Notes: a model not told the origin generated them from the sequence alone. A stretch of 64,000 bases of DNA from Chromohalobacter nigrandesensis (GCF_023061285.1 NZ_JAKGAM010000001.1:248001-312000); one strand, 5' to 3'; numbered from the stretch's first letter, positions 18,898-28,665 are shown. Translations and numbers: made by a program.

Positions 18898-19713
18898 TCA
18901 CGCCTCATCGAAGGCGTCATGGGGATAGCCCAGCAATGGGTGGGCATGGTGTTGCAGGTGTCGATGCACGGTGTCTACCGCCCATCGCTTCAGGCAGTTA
19001 CCGTCGGTATCGTCCAGTTGTCTCAAGGGCCATACCCCCTGAACCGAATTGATGACCCAAGCCGCATCAGCTTCCATCAATGCCTCGATTCCCGTTTGCC
19101 GCGTTGCGATCGGCAATCGCTCGCGCAATGCTGCCAGCAGCGTGCCTTCCACGCCACATGCCGTCAGATCGGGCGTTTCGAGAGTGCCGTGACGCTGCCA
19201 CACCAAGTTCATGCTGGTCGCCTCGACGAGACGATCGTGCTGATCGCACAACACGCCCTCGGCAATATCGGCATCGCACCACTCACGACGCGCCATGACA
19301 TTCTCGAGACGATTGAGATGCTTGATGCCCGCCAGTCGAGGCTGATGGCCCAAGCGCAGCCGGCACAGGCGAACGCGTACGCCATCCCGCCAATGAGCGG
19401 GTTGCGGCGCGAACGGCATACACCGCCAACGCAGCCGCGGTGCGGGCGATTCGGGGGAAGCATAGCCACGCCCACCGCTGCCACGGGTCATGAGCAGCTT
19501 GAGCACGGACAATCCGGCCCCCGCCTGCCCCGGCAAGCTGGTCAAGGTCTGCGTATCCGGCAACGGGATTTCCAGCCGCTCGGCACCGCGCGCCAGTCGC
19601 CGTAGATGCGCGTCCCACAATAAAGGCTGTCCATCACGTACGAGGACGGTCTCGAAGAGACCGTCCCCATAAGCGAAGCCGCGATCGTCGAACGGTACTG
19701 CCTCGTCGGCCAT
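18898..19713 (-). CDS. pabC: Aminodeoxychorismate lyase (PabC)
   Basis: The 271-residue fold-type IV PLP enzyme begins with FDDRGFAYGDGLFETVLVRD, has the PLP lysine at residue 131 (GIKHLNRLENVMAR), SMNLVWQRHGTLETPDL and TACGVEGTLLAALRE. It converts aminodeoxychorismate to p-aminobenzoate for folate. The neighbourhood fabF-pabC-mltG-tmk is the standard one for pabC. D-amino acid or branched-chain aminotransferases share the fold but not this context. Confidence 0.92.
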   Translation of the reverse strand: MADEAVPFDDRGFAYGDGLFETVLVRDGQPLLWDAHLRRLARGAERLEIPLPDTQTLTSLPGQAGAGLSVLKLLMTRGSGGRGYASPESPAPRLRWRCMPFAPQPAHWRDGVRVRLCRLRLGHQPRLAGIKHLNRLENVMARREWCDADIAEGVLCDQHDRLVEATSMNLVWQRHGTLETPDLTACGVEGTLLAALRERLPIATRQTGIEALMEADAAWVINSVQGVWPLRQLDDTDGNCLKRWAVDTVHRHLQHHAHPLLGYPHDAFDEA

Positions 19714-19718
19714 GACGT

Positions 19719-20951
19719 TTAAACGCGACCGAAGATCAGCGATCCATTGGTGCCGCCGAAGCCGAAGGAATTCGACAGACTGTACGTTACTGGCATCTCG
19801 CGCGCCTCATTGGGCACGTAATCCAGTGTGCACCCTTCGTCGGGATCTTCGAGATTGATGGTCGGCGGCGCGATGTTATCGCGAATGGCGAGCACGCTGA
19901 AGATCGCCTCGACGGCGCCGGCGGCGCCCAGCAGGTGGCCGATCATCGACTTCGTGGAGCTGACCGCAACGGACTTGGCGGCCTCGCCCATGACACGCTC
20001 CACGGCCTGGCTCTCGGCGACGTCGCCCGCCTGGGTCGAGGTTCCGTGCGCGTTGATGTAATCCAGTTGACCGGCATCGATGGCAGCGTCCTTGACGGCA
20101 TTGCGCATGGCCCTTTCCGCCCCCTGCCCGTTCGGCGCGGTCATGTGATAGGCATCATCGCTCATGCCAAAGCCCAGAACCTCGGCATAGATGGGCGCGC
20201 CACGCTGCTTGGCATGCTCGTACTCCTCGAGTACCAGCACCCCGGCACCATCGGAGAGCACGAAGCCGTCCCGTTCGCGGTCCCAGGGGCGGCTCGCCGC
20301 AGCGGGATCGTCGTTACGCGTGGACAGCGCACGTGCCGACGAAAAGCCACCCAGGCCCAGCGGCGTGGTCGCCATTTCGGCACCCCCGCAGACCATGGCA
20401 TCCGCATCGCCATAGGCGATGGTGCGTGCCGCGTAGCCGATGTTGTGCGTCCCCGTGGTACAGGCCGTGGTAATGGCGATGTTGGGCCCGCGGAAACCAT
20501 GCTGGATCGCCAGATTGCCGGCGATCATGTTGATGATCGAGCCGGGCACGAAAAACGGCGATATCTTGCGCGGACCGCCGCGATTCAAGGCATTGTGGTT
20601 ATGCTCGATCATCGGCAGACCGCCGATGCCCGAGCCGATCGCCACACCGATACGATCGGCATTCTCGCCATTGCCTTCCAGCCCGGCATCGGCGATGGCC
20701 TGTCCCGCCGCCGCGATGCCGTACTGGATGAAAGTATCCATCTTGCGCGCTTCCTTGGGATTCAGATAGGGACTGATATCGAAGTCCTTCACCGAGCCGC
20801 CAAAGCGCGTGTTGAATCCCGTGGTGTCGAAGTGGTCGATCGGTGCGATGCCGCTCTTGCCTGCCAGGATATTGTCCCAGCTTTCCTTGACACTGTTACC
20901 GACCGGGGTCACCAGGCCCAATCCGGTTACCACGACCCTTTTACGAGGCAT
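19719..20951 (-). CDS. fabF: 3-oxoacyl-ACP synthase II
   Basis: The 410-residue protein starts at ATG 20951 with GGAGGAGAG just upstream; the frame runs 32 codons further but without family support. It carries the catalytic Cys164 ([12 protein letters not shown]), His in [11 protein letters not shown] and His in [15 protein letters not shown], and ends [14 protein letters not shown]. FabF elongates acyl-ACP in type II fatty-acid synthesis, including palmitoleoyl to cis-vaccenoyl-ACP. It is separated from acpP by 173 bp containing a strong stem-loop. Confidence 0.96.
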   Translation of the reverse strand: MPRKRVVVTGLGLVTPVGNSVKESWDNILAGKSGIAPIDHFDTTGFNTRFGGSVKDFDISPYLNPKEARKMDTFIQYGIAAAGQAIADAGLEGNGENADRIGVAIGSGIGGLPMIEHNHNALNRGGPRKISPFFVPGSIINMIAGNLAIQHGFRGPNIAITTACTTGTHNIGYAARTIAYGDADAMVCGGAEMATTPLGLGGFSSARALSTRNDDPAAASRPWDRERDGFVLSDGAGVLVLEEYEHAKQRGAPIYAEVLGFGMSDDAYHMTAPNGQGAERAMRNAVKDAAIDAGQLDYINAHGTSTQAGDVAESQAVERVMGEAAKSVAVSSTKSMIGHLLGAAGAVEAIFSVLAIRDNIAPPTINLEDPDEGCTLDYVPNEAREMPVTYSLSNSFGFGGTNGSLIFGRV

Positions 20952-21053
20952 CAGCTCTCCTCCAGACTTGCGAGTTGGCACGGCAGTGCCGTGTTTGGCG
21001 CGCATTATACCCGAAACACCGACGGGATGGAGACCGCACGCATGCACAAACGA

Positions 21054-21085
21054 CGAAGACCGCCCTGATGACAGAGCGGCCTTCG
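21054..21085. terminator. Stem-loop between acpP and fabF (partial terminator or processing hairpin)
   Basis: A 14-bp stem (with two G-U pairs on the minus strand) from CGAAGACCGCCCTG and CAGAGCGGCCTTCG closes a 4-nt loop. It lacks a convincing T tract, so it more likely stabilises the abundant acpP mRNA or partly attenuates read-through into fabF. Confidence 0.5.
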
Positions 21086-21124
21086 CGAGTCGATGTCGAA
21101 CCGGGCAACCCGGTACCGCTCTAC

Positions 21125-21358
21125 TTACTGGTGAGCGACGACGTAATCGATCGCTTCCTGGACGGTCGTGATCTTCTCGGCTTCTTCGTCGGGAATCTCG
21201 GTGTCGAATTCCTCTTCGAGCGCCATCACCAGCTCGACAGTGTCCAGCGAGTCGGCGCCGAGATCCTCGGTGAAGGAAGACGTGTTCTGGATGTCTTCTT
21301 CTTTGACGTTCAGGCGCTCAGCCACAACCTTCTTCACGCGCTCTTCGATGGTGCTCAT
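21125..21358 (-). CDS. acpP: Acyl carrier protein
   Basis: The 77-residue acidic protein is [23 protein letters not shown], then the phosphopantetheine site [18 protein letters not shown] with Ser37, and [13 protein letters not shown]. It carries growing acyl chains for FabF/FabG/FabD and donates them to PlsX, all encoded around it. AGGAG lies 11 bases before the ATG. Confidence 0.98.
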   Translation of the reverse strand: MSTIEERVKKVVAERLNVKEEDIQNTSSFTEDLGADSLDTVELVMALEEEFDTEIPDEEAEKITTVQEAIDYVVAHQ

Positions 21359-21456
21359 TCTCTTGTTACTCCTAGTGGTACGAATCCGCTAGCTCTGGAA
21401 AGCTGCGGGTAGTTTATAGACCGCTCCCAGACGACGCAACAGCGCCTAGGGGAGCG

Positions 21457-22200
21457 TCAACGCATATTCATGCCGCCGTTGACCTGCAGCGTTTCACCGG
21501 TAATGTAGCCGGCATTGTCGCTGGTGAGAAAACCCACGGCAGCGGCAATTTCCTCAGGGGCGCCCAGCCGCGATAGCGGAATCTGCCCCAGCAACGCTTC
21601 ATGCTGGGCTTCCGGCAACCCCTGTGTCATGTCGGTGGCGATGAACCCCGGCGCGACACTATTGACAGTAATGCCACGCGATGCAACTTCACGCGCCAGA
21701 GAGCGAGAGAACCCTTCCATGCCGGCCTTGGCCGCCGCATAGTTGGTCTGCCCCAGATTGCCCATGGTCGCAACCACCGAACTGATACTCACGATACGCC
21801 CGAAACGTGCCTTGGTCATGCCACGCACGCACGCCTTGGTCACGCGATAAAGCGACTTGAGATTGGTGTCGAGCACCGCATCCCACTCGTCTTCCTTCAT
21901 CCGCATCAACAGATTGTCACGCGTGATGCCGGCATTGTTGACCAGAATGGTCGGTGCGCCGAACTCGTCGCCGATCGCCTTGATCAGACTCTCGACGCTG
22001 GCCTGGTCGGTGACGTCGAGCACACGCCCTGCGCCTTCGATAGCGTGCGCCTTGAGGTCGGCATCGATCTGGTCGGCACCGGCCTGGCTGGTTGCCGTGC
22101 CGATCACCACACGTCCTTGGCGGCCCAGCTCACGGGCAATCGCTTGGCCAATGCCACGACTGGCACCGGTGACCAGGGCTATCCTGCGTTCGCTTGTCAT
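21457..22200 (-). CDS. fabG: 3-oxoacyl-ACP reductase
   Basis: The 247-residue short-chain dehydrogenase has the NADPH motif ALVTGASRGIGQAIA, NNAGITRDNLLMRM, the Ser and Tyr-x-x-x-Lys catalytic residues (SISSVVATMGNLGQTNYAAAKAGM) and ends YITGETLQVNGGMNM as FabG does. It reduces 3-oxoacyl-ACP in fatty-acid elongation. I chose ATG 22200 (MTSERRIALVTG) with GGGAA upstream; GTG 22221 and ATG 22218, overlapping or abutting the fabD stop, would add up to 7 residues. Confidence 0.95.
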   Translation of the reverse strand: MTSERRIALVTGASRGIGQAIARELGRQGRVVIGTATSQAGADQIDADLKAHAIEGAGRVLDVTDQASVESLIKAIGDEFGAPTILVNNAGITRDNLLMRMKEDEWDAVLDTNLKSLYRVTKACVRGMTKARFGRIVSISSVVATMGNLGQTNYAAAKAGMEGFSRSLAREVASRGITVNSVAPGFIATDMTQGLPEAQHEALLGQIPLSRLGAPEEIAAAVGFLTSDNAGYITGETLQVNGGMNMR

Positions 22201-22220
22201 CTGGTTTCCCGCATTCATCA

Positions 22221-23177
22221 CTAAGACTGCTCCCCTTCGCTACGCGCCAATTCCAGTGCGCTCTCCAGCGATTCGGGGTCGTTGACGGCAAGCCCCTTGG
22301 CTTGGCGTTGAATTCGCTTGTTGAGTCCGGTCAGGACCTTACCCGGCCCACATTCGACAAAGACCCGGGCGCCGCGTTCGTACATGGCATTGACACAATC
22401 CGTCCAGCGCACCGGGCGATATAGTTGCTCGACGAGACGCTGACTGAGCGTTTGAACGTCCTCATGCGCGAGCGCATCGACATTCTGGACCACGGTATAA
22501 CGTGGCGTGCGGAGATCGAGCCGTTCGATCTCCGCTGCGAGGCGCTCGGCCGCCGGCTGCATCAAGTTGCAGTGCGAGGGCACCGATACCGGCAGCGGCA
22601 ACGCTCGCTTGGCGCCGGCTTCCTGGCACAAGCCGATGGCGCGATCCACGGCCGCCTTGTTGCCGGCGATCACGACCTGCCCCGGCGCATTATAGTTAAC
22701 CGCCGCAACCACTTCATCTTGCGCCGCCTCGCGGCACGCTGTCTCGACCGTCGCGTCATCGAGACCGAGTACTGCGGCCATTGCGCCGCGGCCTTCGGGT
22801 ACCGCCGCCTGCATTGCCTCACCGCGCAGGCGTACCAGACGCACGCCTTCCGCGAAGCGGATGACGCCGGCACATACCATGGCGCTATATTCACCCAGGC
22901 TATGGCCCGACATCACCACAGGGCGTGGGCCTTCGAGCTCTTGCCAGACGCGCCAGATCGCGACGCTAGAGGTCAACAGCGCAGGTTGCGTGCAGGCGGT
23001 AGCATTCAACGCGCTTTCGGGGCCTTCTTGCACGACTTTCCAGAGGTCGTAACCTAACGCACCGGACGCTTCGTCGAACGTGGTCCGCACGACGCTATAA
23101 CGCTCGGCCAGCTCCCTCAGCATGCCGACCTGCTGGGAGCCCTGCCCCGGAAAGACGAGGGCGAGGGATTGTGTCAT
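22221..23177 (-). CDS. fabD: Malonyl-CoA:ACP transacylase
   Basis: The 318-residue protein (start ATG 23177, with AAGGTG upstream) has FPGQGSQQVGML, the nucleophile motif GHSLGEYSAM with Ser93, the Arg of LVRLRGEAMQ and the His of VSVPSHCNLM. It loads malonyl groups onto ACP. It sits 5 bp after plsX and directly before fabG in the standard plsX-fabD-fabG-acpP-fabF operon. Confidence 0.96.
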   Translation of the reverse strand: MTQSLALVFPGQGSQQVGMLRELAERYSVVRTTFDEASGALGYDLWKVVQEGPESALNATACTQPALLTSSVAIWRVWQELEGPRPVVMSGHSLGEYSAMVCAGVIRFAEGVRLVRLRGEAMQAAVPEGRGAMAAVLGLDDATVETACREAAQDEVVAAVNYNAPGQVVIAGNKAAVDRAIGLCQEAGAKRALPLPVSVPSHCNLMQPAAERLAAEIERLDLRTPRYTVVQNVDALAHEDVQTLSQRLVEQLYRPVRWTDCVNAMYERGARVFVECGPGKVLTGLNKRIQRQAKGLAVNDPESLESALELARSEGEQS

Positions 23178-23182
23178 GACAG

Positions 23183-24322
23183 TCACCTTTGAGGATGGGA
23201 GTCGTCGGGTTGAGCGTCGCTCGCTAACCCGCTATCCGCTCGGCCTCCACGAGGGTCGACCGAGTGGATAGAAGGTTGGGGACGCGACGTATCACTCAAC
23301 TCGCGTGCCAAATGCGAAGGCAGGTCCATGTCGACCTCGCGTACCGCGCGTGAAATGGCATAGGCAAACCCCTTGGCATCCGCACCACCATGACTCTTGA
23401 CGACAATACCCGACAGCCCCAGAAGACTAGCGCCATTGTAGCGTACCGGGTCGAGTCGCCGCTTGAGACGCAGTAACGCAGGCCGTGCCATGGCACGCAC
23501 CACACGCGTGGTCAGGTGCGCTTCGAACGTCTCCTGCAAGCGCGCCAGCAACATCGTCGCCAGACCCTCGCTGGCCTTGAGAACCGCATTACCCACGAAG
23601 CCGTCGCAGACCACGACATCCGCCGCGCCGGAGAAGACGCCATCGCCTTCGAGGTAACCGATATACTCGAAGCCATAACCATCTCGATGGCCCGCCACGC
23701 CTTGGCGCAGATGCTCATCTGCCTCACGTACGCTGGGCACACCTTTATTGGCTTCGACACCGATATTCAAGAGCGCCACACGCGGCGTCGCCACATCGTC
23801 GATCACCCGCGCCATGATCGCGCCCATGCGCGCGAAATCCACCAGGTGACGCGCCTGGACACCGACGTTGGCACCCAGGTCGAGCAGATAACACCGCCCA
23901 CCGCCCTGGGTGGGCACCGCCGTGCTGATGGCAGGCCGGGCAATACCCTCGACCGTGCCCAATTCACGCCGCGCCAACGCCATCAGTGCCCCGGTATTCC
24001 CCGCGCTGACACAAGCATGCGTCTGGCCGTCGCGAACGCTCGCGATGGCACCCAGCATGCTCGACCCCTCGGCCTCACGCATAGCATTCGCCACCCGCAT
24101 CGCCTGCGAAATCATACGCGGCGCGTGTTGCAGGACAAGGCGAGAGCGGTAGCCGGAAAGGCGCTTGGGGAGGGACTCTAGCTCGGCTTCCAAGGCGTCG
24201 CGAGGGCCGTGCATCTGAATCTCGAGATTCGAGTGCATGGCAAGCGCCTGAAGAGAGCCAATGACGGTGGCACGGGGACCCAGGTCCCCGCCCATCGCAT
24301 CGATAGCGATTCGCACGGTCAC
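23183..24322 (-). CDS. plsX: Phosphate acyltransferase PlsX
   Basis: The 379-residue product starts (GTG) with [20 protein letters not shown] and contains [61 protein letters not shown] and [22 protein letters not shown], all conserved in PlsX. It turns acyl-ACP into acyl-phosphate for PlsY. It is a little longer than the usual ~340-350 residues because of a polar C-terminal tail. GTG 24316 is an alternative start; neither has a clear SD. It follows rpmF by 18 bp. Confidence 0.94.
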   Translation of the reverse strand: MTVRIAIDAMGGDLGPRATVIGSLQALAMHSNLEIQMHGPRDALEAELESLPKRLSGYRSRLVLQHAPRMISQAMRVANAMREAEGSSMLGAIASVRDGQTHACVSAGNTGALMALARRELGTVEGIARPAISTAVPTQGGGRCYLLDLGANVGVQARHLVDFARMGAIMARVIDDVATPRVALLNIGVEANKGVPSVREADEHLRQGVAGHRDGYGFEYIGYLEGDGVFSGAADVVVCDGFVGNAVLKASEGLATMLLARLQETFEAHLTTRVVRAMARPALLRLKRRLDPVRYNGASLLGLSGIVVKSHGGADAKGFAYAISRAVREVDMDLPSHLARELSDTSRPQPSIHSVDPRGGRADSGLASDAQPDDSHPQR

Positions 24323-24340
24323 GTGCGCGTCGACGACGTC

Positions 24341-24511
24341 TTAAACGTCGAAGACCTTGCGGCCACGGTAGAAGCCATCGGACGCCACGTGGTGACGACG
24401 ATGCGTGGTGCCGGTTTCCTTGTCCTGAGACAGGGTCGGTGCGCTCAACGCATCGTGGCTACGACGCATGCCACGCTTGGAACGGCTCTTGCGGACTTTT
24501 TGAACTGCCAT
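24341..24511 (-). CDS. rpmF: 50S ribosomal protein L32
   Basis: Translation from ATG 24511 to TAA 24341 gives 56 residues: [20 protein letters not shown], then [20 protein letters not shown] and [16 protein letters not shown]. This is the L32 family; the zinc-binding cysteines found in some L32 are absent (a Zn-independent form). It lies in the conserved yceD-rpmF-plsX order. The SD (GGAG) is inside a short hairpin, ACACT/AGTGT at 24517-24530, which might modulate translation. Confidence 0.97.
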   Translation of the reverse strand: MAVQKVRKSRSKRGMRRSHDALSAPTLSQDKETGTTHRRHHVASDGFYRGRKVFDV

Positions 24512-24540
24512 GGGTTACACTCCAGAGTGTCAACGATGAT

Positions 24541-25068
24541 TCAAAGTTTGCCTTTCAAGTTACGCAGTACCTCGAAAGGGCTTGCAGGACGCTGTTTCGA
24601 CACCTCGGCATCAGCGCCGCTTTCCAGCTGATCGCGCGAAACGGCGCAATCCGCTTCGTCATGATAAATCACCTGTGGCAGACTGAGGATGAGTTCATCC
24701 TCGACGACCGACAGAAGATTCAGCTGTTCGTTTTCCACCAAGACCGGCTCATAATCGCTCGGCAACTCGCCCGCCAGGCTATCATCACTGACAAGACCCA
24801 ACAGAAAGCGACTATCCAACGTCACCGGCATGAACTCCAGACAGCGTCTGCAAGGCATCTGCACATGCGCCAGGAGATGACCGTCCATGAGGCGCCGCCC
24901 TTGCGTATCGATGTCGAAACTCAAGCGTACCTCGCAGTCGCCCTGTTGGGCGCCGATCTCTTCGCCAAGACGCTGCATCGCATCAAGCGCCGCTAGCCCT
25001 TCGAGACGTTCGCGATTGGCAGCGAGCTTATATGGCTCGATCTGCTTGGGGAGTCGTGTGGTTAACAT
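24541..25068 (-). CDS. yceD: YceD/DUF177 23S rRNA accumulation protein
   Basis: The 175-residue product starts MLTTRLPKQIEPYKLAANRE and contains the DUF177 core: VQMPCRRCLEFMPVTLDSRFLL and then LPSDYEPVLVENEQLNLLSV...VEDELILSLPQVIYH, ending NPF-like SPFEVLRNLKGKL. YceD is needed for normal 23S rRNA levels in some bacteria and is nearly always next to rpmF. I use ATG 25068; a longer frame to 25266 crosses the promoter and has no family match. The promoter at 25078-25106 would put the transcript start only a few bases before this ATG. Confidence 0.92.
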   Translation of the reverse strand: MLTTRLPKQIEPYKLAANRERLEGLAALDAMQRLGEEIGAQQGDCEVRLSFDIDTQGRRLMDGHLLAHVQMPCRRCLEFMPVTLDSRFLLGLVSDDSLAGELPSDYEPVLVENEQLNLLSVVEDELILSLPQVIYHDEADCAVSRDQLESGADAEVSKQRPASPFEVLRNLKGKL

Positions 25069-25077
25069 AGGCGCGCA

Positions 25078-25106
25078 ATAATAGGGACTCACCCCGACGC
25101 TGTCAA
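25078..25106 (-). promoter_or_regulatory. Sigma-70 promoter for yceD-rpmF-plsX-fab operon
   Basis: On the minus strand TTGACA (25106-25101) is followed after 17 nt by TATTAT (25083-25078), nearly consensus. The predicted transcription start is about 25071, 3 nt before the yceD ATG, implying a leaderless or near-leaderless mRNA. Confidence 0.7.
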
Positions 25107-25190
25107 AACAAGCGCACTGTACACAACCAGCCGGGCGCGGCAGACTGCGATTTGACGCGCCATACCGCCATCGTTTTTCCAGGAGACGCC

Positions 25191-25772
25191 ATGACCCGCC
25201 TCGTACTCGCTTCCGGCTCCCGTTGGCGCCGCCAGCTTCTCGACCGTCTCGAGCTGCCTTATGCATGGGCCTCGCCGGATATCGACGAAACCCCGCTCCC
25301 CCGCGAATCCGCCCAGGCTCTGGTGCACCGCCTCGCCTTGGGCAAGGCCACGGCCCTGGCCGGCGAATATCCCGAGCACTTGATCATCGGCTCGGATCAG
25401 GTCTGCCTGTTCGACGGCGAGATACTAGGCAAGCCCGGCGACATGGCCACCGCCCGCGCCAATCTGCGCCGCTTCTCGGGTCGCCATGTGCGCTTTGTGA
25501 CCGGTCTTGCCTTGATCGATACCGCCCACGCGCGCCATTGGGTCGATCACGAACGTTACGACGTGGTGTTTCGCGAGCTCAACGATACCCAGATCGAGCG
25601 TTACGTCGAGAAGGAACGCCCGCTGGATAGCGCCGGAAGCTTTCGCATGGAGGGGCTGGGCATTACGCTTTTCGAACGCCTCGAAGGACGCGACCCCAAC
25701 ACCTTGATCGGCCTGCCGCTGATACGTCTATGTGAAATGTTGCGCGAAGCCGGTCTCGACCCATTGGGGTGA
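25191..25772 (+). CDS. Maf-family nucleotide pyrophosphatase (YceF type)
   Basis: The 193-residue protein begins TRLVLASGSRWRRQLLDRLE (the SxxR motif of Maf) and has SPDIDETP, GSDQVCLFDGEILGKPGD, and the later SAGSFRMEGLGITLFERLEG. YceF-type Maf proteins hydrolyse m7GTP; YhdE-type ones act on dTTP/UTP. The pairing with yceD favours YceF. AGGAG (25181-25185) precedes the ATG at 25191 by 5 bases. It is convergent with sppA, 15 bp apart. Confidence 0.9.
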   Translation: MTRLVLASGSRWRRQLLDRLELPYAWASPDIDETPLPRESAQALVHRLALGKATALAGEYPEHLIIGSDQVCLFDGEILGKPGDMATARANLRRFSGRHVRFVTGLALIDTAHARHWVDHERYDVVFRELNDTQIERYVEKERPLDSAGSFRMEGLGITLFERLEGRDPNTLIGLPLIRLCEMLREAGLDPLG

Positions 25773-25787
25773 CACCGGCCGGGCATC

Positions 25788-26867
25788 TCATTGCACCTGA
25801 TAGCGCACGGGCGACGCATTGCTGGAAATGCCGGCCCAATCGGCCGCGACACGCCCCAACTGGCGTGACAAGCGGCTCAAGGGATCGAGCGCCGGCGTAT
25901 AATCGTGCAACGGCACATCATCGAAGCGTTCTCGAGACACTCCATCGAGACTCTCCAGACCGTCGATCAGCCCCAGATCGAGCGCCTGCTCCCCGGTCCA
26001 GACCAGGCCGGAAAAGAGCCTTGGGTCGTCGGCCAGGCGTTCGCCGCGCCCGTCCTTGACGTCGTCGATGAACTGACGGTGCGTCGTATCCAGCACGTCC
26101 TGCCAGAACTGTTGTTGCTCATCATGCATCGGGGAAAACGGGTCGAGAAACGCCTTGTTGTCACCGGAGGTAAAGACCCGGCGTTCGATGCCCAGCTTAT
26201 CGATGGCCTCCTGCATCCCAAAGCCGGAATAGATGACACCGATGGAACCCACCAGGCTCGCCGGGGCGGCATAAATATCGTCCGCCGCCGACGCCATGTA
26301 GTAGGCACCGCTCGCGCCGATATCCTCGATCACCGCGATGACCGGCTTGTCGCCTTTTTCCGTCAAACGGCGCACTTCATCATAGACACGCTGTGACTGC
26401 ACCGGGCTGCCACCGGGACTATTGATATGCAGCACCACTGCCCGCGACGACGGCGCCTGCCACGCGGCACGCAAGCCCTCGATGATGCGCTCGGCACTGG
26501 CCTCGCCATCGGCATCGATGACACCCTCGACCTCGACGACGCCCAGATGGGAAGCACCGACACCACCCGCCATGTCGCGACCAGAGAAGAATAACGCATA
26601 CGCCGTCATCGCCAGCGACGACGCAATCAGCAGCACGACCACCAGACGAAAGAATAGCTTCCAGCGCCGCGAACGCCGCTGCTCGACGAGTACGCCGTCG
26701 ATCCAGCGATCGAGCATGCGCTGCTCGCGCAGGCGCCGCAGCTCACGCAAGCGTTCGGGGTCGCTTGTCGCCTCTTCGTCAGACTCGTCGGCCGGGTGGC
26801 GTTCGCGCGACGCACGTCCGACCTCGGGGCCCTGCGTCCAGGCATCGTCACGTTTATCGTCACTCAT
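25788..26867 (-). CDS. sppA: Signal peptide peptidase SppA-like S49 protease
   Basis: The 359-residue protein has a charged cytoplasmic N-terminus (~60 residues), one membrane helix (LFFRLVVVLLIASSLAMTAYALFF), and a single S49 protease domain. VEGVIDADGEASAERIIEGL is followed by HINSPGGSPVQSQRVYDEV, the nucleophile region DIGASGAYYMASAADDIYAA, SLVGSIGVIYSGFG, and the Lys-containing IDGLESLDGVS. It is the short 36-kDa type (one domain), which degrades cleaved signal peptides in the membrane. The start overlaps the HAD gene stop by 4 bp. Confidence 0.9.
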   Translation of the reverse strand: MSDDKRDDAWTQGPEVGRASRERHPADESDEEATSDPERLRELRRLREQRMLDRWIDGVLVEQRRSRRWKLFFRLVVVLLIASSLAMTAYALFFSGRDMAGGVGASHLGVVEVEGVIDADGEASAERIIEGLRAAWQAPSSRAVVLHINSPGGSPVQSQRVYDEVRRLTEKGDKPVIAVIEDIGASGAYYMASAADDIYAAPASLVGSIGVIYSGFGMQEAIDKLGIERRVFTSGDNKAFLDPFSPMHDEQQQFWQDVLDTTHRQFIDDVKDGRGERLADDPRLFSGLVWTGEQALDLGLIDGLESLDGVSRERFDDVPLHDYTPALDPLSRLSRQLGRVAADWAGISSNASPVRYQVQ

Positions 26868-27571
26868 GAGATTTCACTCTGCCTCGCGTTGCCCGGTCTT
26901 GTATCCAGCACGTCATCGTGGTCCACATACAGCCAATCCATCAACGCCGGGAACGTATCGGCCATCAGCACCGGCTCGCTACGCGCCAGGCGCTCGCGCG
27001 CATGCACGCCATAGGTCACCGCCACGCGATCCATGCCCAGTGCCCGCGCCATTTCCATGTCGTACTCGGTATCGCCAACCATCAACGCCTCTTCCGGCGC
27101 CAAACGCATCTCGGCCAGCAACTCTTGCAGCATGCGCGGATGCGGCTTGGACAGCGTTTCGTCGGCCGTACGGCTAGCATGGAACCATTCGCCACTGCCC
27201 GTGCTCGTGAAAATGCGTTCCAGCCCACGCCGGCTCTTACCGGTCGCCACTGCCAGTCGCATGTTCGACTCGCCGCGCAGACGCGCAATGCCGGATACCA
27301 CGCCATCGAAGAAGTGCATCGGCTCGCGCTCGGCAGCAACGAAGTGTGCCGCGTAACGCTCACGTAAACGCTCACGCTGCGCCGCCGTCATGCCCGGGCA
27401 TAATTTGGCGATGGCTTCCGGTAGCCCCAAGCCAATGATGTCGTAAACCGCCGCGTCCGACAGCGGCGTCCAGCCGACATCCTGCGCGGCTGCCTGCATG
27501 CAGGCAACGATCCGCGCTGCGGAATCCATCAGGGTGCCGTCCCAGTCGAAAATCACTAAACGATAGCGCAA
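26864..27571 (-). CDS. HAD-family hydrolase (phosphoglycolate-phosphatase-like)
   Basis: The 235-residue protein has HAD motif I VIFDWDGTLMDSAARI (nucleophile Asp), motif II VATGKS, the Lys of SKPHPRMLQELLAEM and motif III MVGDTEYDMEMARALGM, with an alpha-helical cap between I and II. The place between rluC and sppA and the GWTPLSDAAVYDIIGLGL cap match the YkgA/Gph-like group found beside rluC in pseudomonads. Substrate unknown; phosphoglycolate or another small phosphate ester is likely. Confidence 0.88.
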   Translation of the reverse strand: MRYRLVIFDWDGTLMDSAARIVACMQAAAQDVGWTPLSDAAVYDIIGLGLPEAIAKLCPGMTAAQRERLRERYAAHFVAAEREPMHFFDGVVSGIARLRGESNMRLAVATGKSRRGLERIFTSTGSGEWFHASRTADETLSKPHPRMLQELLAEMRLAPEEALMVGDTEYDMEMARALGMDRVAVTYGVHARERLARSEPVLMADTFPALMDWLYVDHDDVLDTRPGNARQSEIS

Positions 27572-27628
27572 ACCACTTCCCTCCCACCGGCGTTATTAGA
27601 TGCCGCGCCATCGCGGCCAATGAGCCAA

Positions 27629-28576
27629 TCAACTTGTACGGCGCGCCCTCGCCAACACCGCCTCGAGCGTATCACCCAGCGGCGCTTTGACGTGTACCGG
27701 GCGCCCGCTCGAGGGTTCGGGAAAGGTCAGAGCATGCGAATGCAGGAACAAGCGATCGAGCTTCAACTCACGCGCCAAGCGTACACCCTCGCGGGTACCG
27801 TATTTGTCGTCACCCAACAATGCATGCCCAGCATGCGCGGCATGCACGCGAATCTGGTGGGTGCGCCCAGTCACCGGCTCGGCCTCGATCAGCGTGACAC
27901 GCGAGAACGCCTCGCGCACGCCGAAACGCGTACGCGACACCTTGCCTTGGTTATCGACACGCACGCGACGCTCGCCGTTACCTGCATTGAAGCGATCGAG
28001 CCGGGCGCTGACGAACTCGCGTCGTATCGGCCAGCGCCCCTGAACCAGGGCCAGATACTGCTTATCCATCTGATGGGCCTTGAGCGCCTGATTCAAGGTC
28101 ACCAGCGCCTCGCGAGACTTGGCCAGCAACAAGCAACCGGAGGTATCCCGATCCAGGCGATGCACCAACTCCAGGAAATCGAGATCGTCACGGACCTGGC
28201 GCAGCGCCTCGATCAACCCGATCTTCACACCACTACCACCATGCACGGCGAGGCCTGCCGGCTTATTGAGCACCAGCCAGTCAGGGCCCTCGACCAGCAC
28301 GCTGCCTGCTAGCAGATTGCGCAGCCCGTCACTGACTTCGCGCACGGCTTCTTCGGGGGCCAGACGTAACGGCGGTATGCGCACCATGTCGCCCAGCACC
28401 AGACGGTAGTCCGCCTTGACCCGCTTTTTGTTGACGCGAATCTCACCCTTGCGCACGATGCGATAAATCAAGGATTTGGGTGCCCCCTTGAGCCGCGTAC
28501 GCAAGAAATTGTCGATACGTTGCCCGACCTGCCCTTCGCTTATTTCCACCCACTGTACGTCGCGGCCTTCGGCCAT
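27629..28576 (-). CDS. rluC: 23S rRNA pseudouridine synthase RluC
   Basis: The 315-residue protein has an S4 RNA-binding domain (QVGQRIDNFLRTRLKGAPKS...RIVRKGEIRVNKKRVKADY, residues about 15-65) and a RluA-family catalytic domain with HRLDRDTSGCLLLAKS (catalytic Asp), LVQGRW, EPVTGRTHQIRVHAAHAGHA and DDKYG. RluC modifies U955, U2504 and U2580 of 23S rRNA in E. coli. I chose ATG 28576 with AGGAG 10 bases upstream rather than the start at 28618. It is divergent from rne, the classic rluC-rne arrangement. Confidence 0.94.
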   Translation of the reverse strand: MAEGRDVQWVEISEGQVGQRIDNFLRTRLKGAPKSLIYRIVRKGEIRVNKKRVKADYRLVLGDMVRIPPLRLAPEEAVREVSDGLRNLLAGSVLVEGPDWLVLNKPAGLAVHGGSGVKIGLIEALRQVRDDLDFLELVHRLDRDTSGCLLLAKSREALVTLNQALKAHQMDKQYLALVQGRWPIRREFVSARLDRFNAGNGERRVRVDNQGKVSRTRFGVREAFSRVTLIEAEPVTGRTHQIRVHAAHAGHALLGDDKYGTREGVRLARELKLDRLFLHSHALTFPEPSSGRPVHVKAPLGDTLEAVLARARRTS

Positions 28577-28665
28577 GCGCACCCTCTCCTTTACGATTCG
28601 CCACCGAATTGTCGCCACTTGACGCCGATCGACATTCTACCGCAGCGAGACCGACTTGACGCTAA

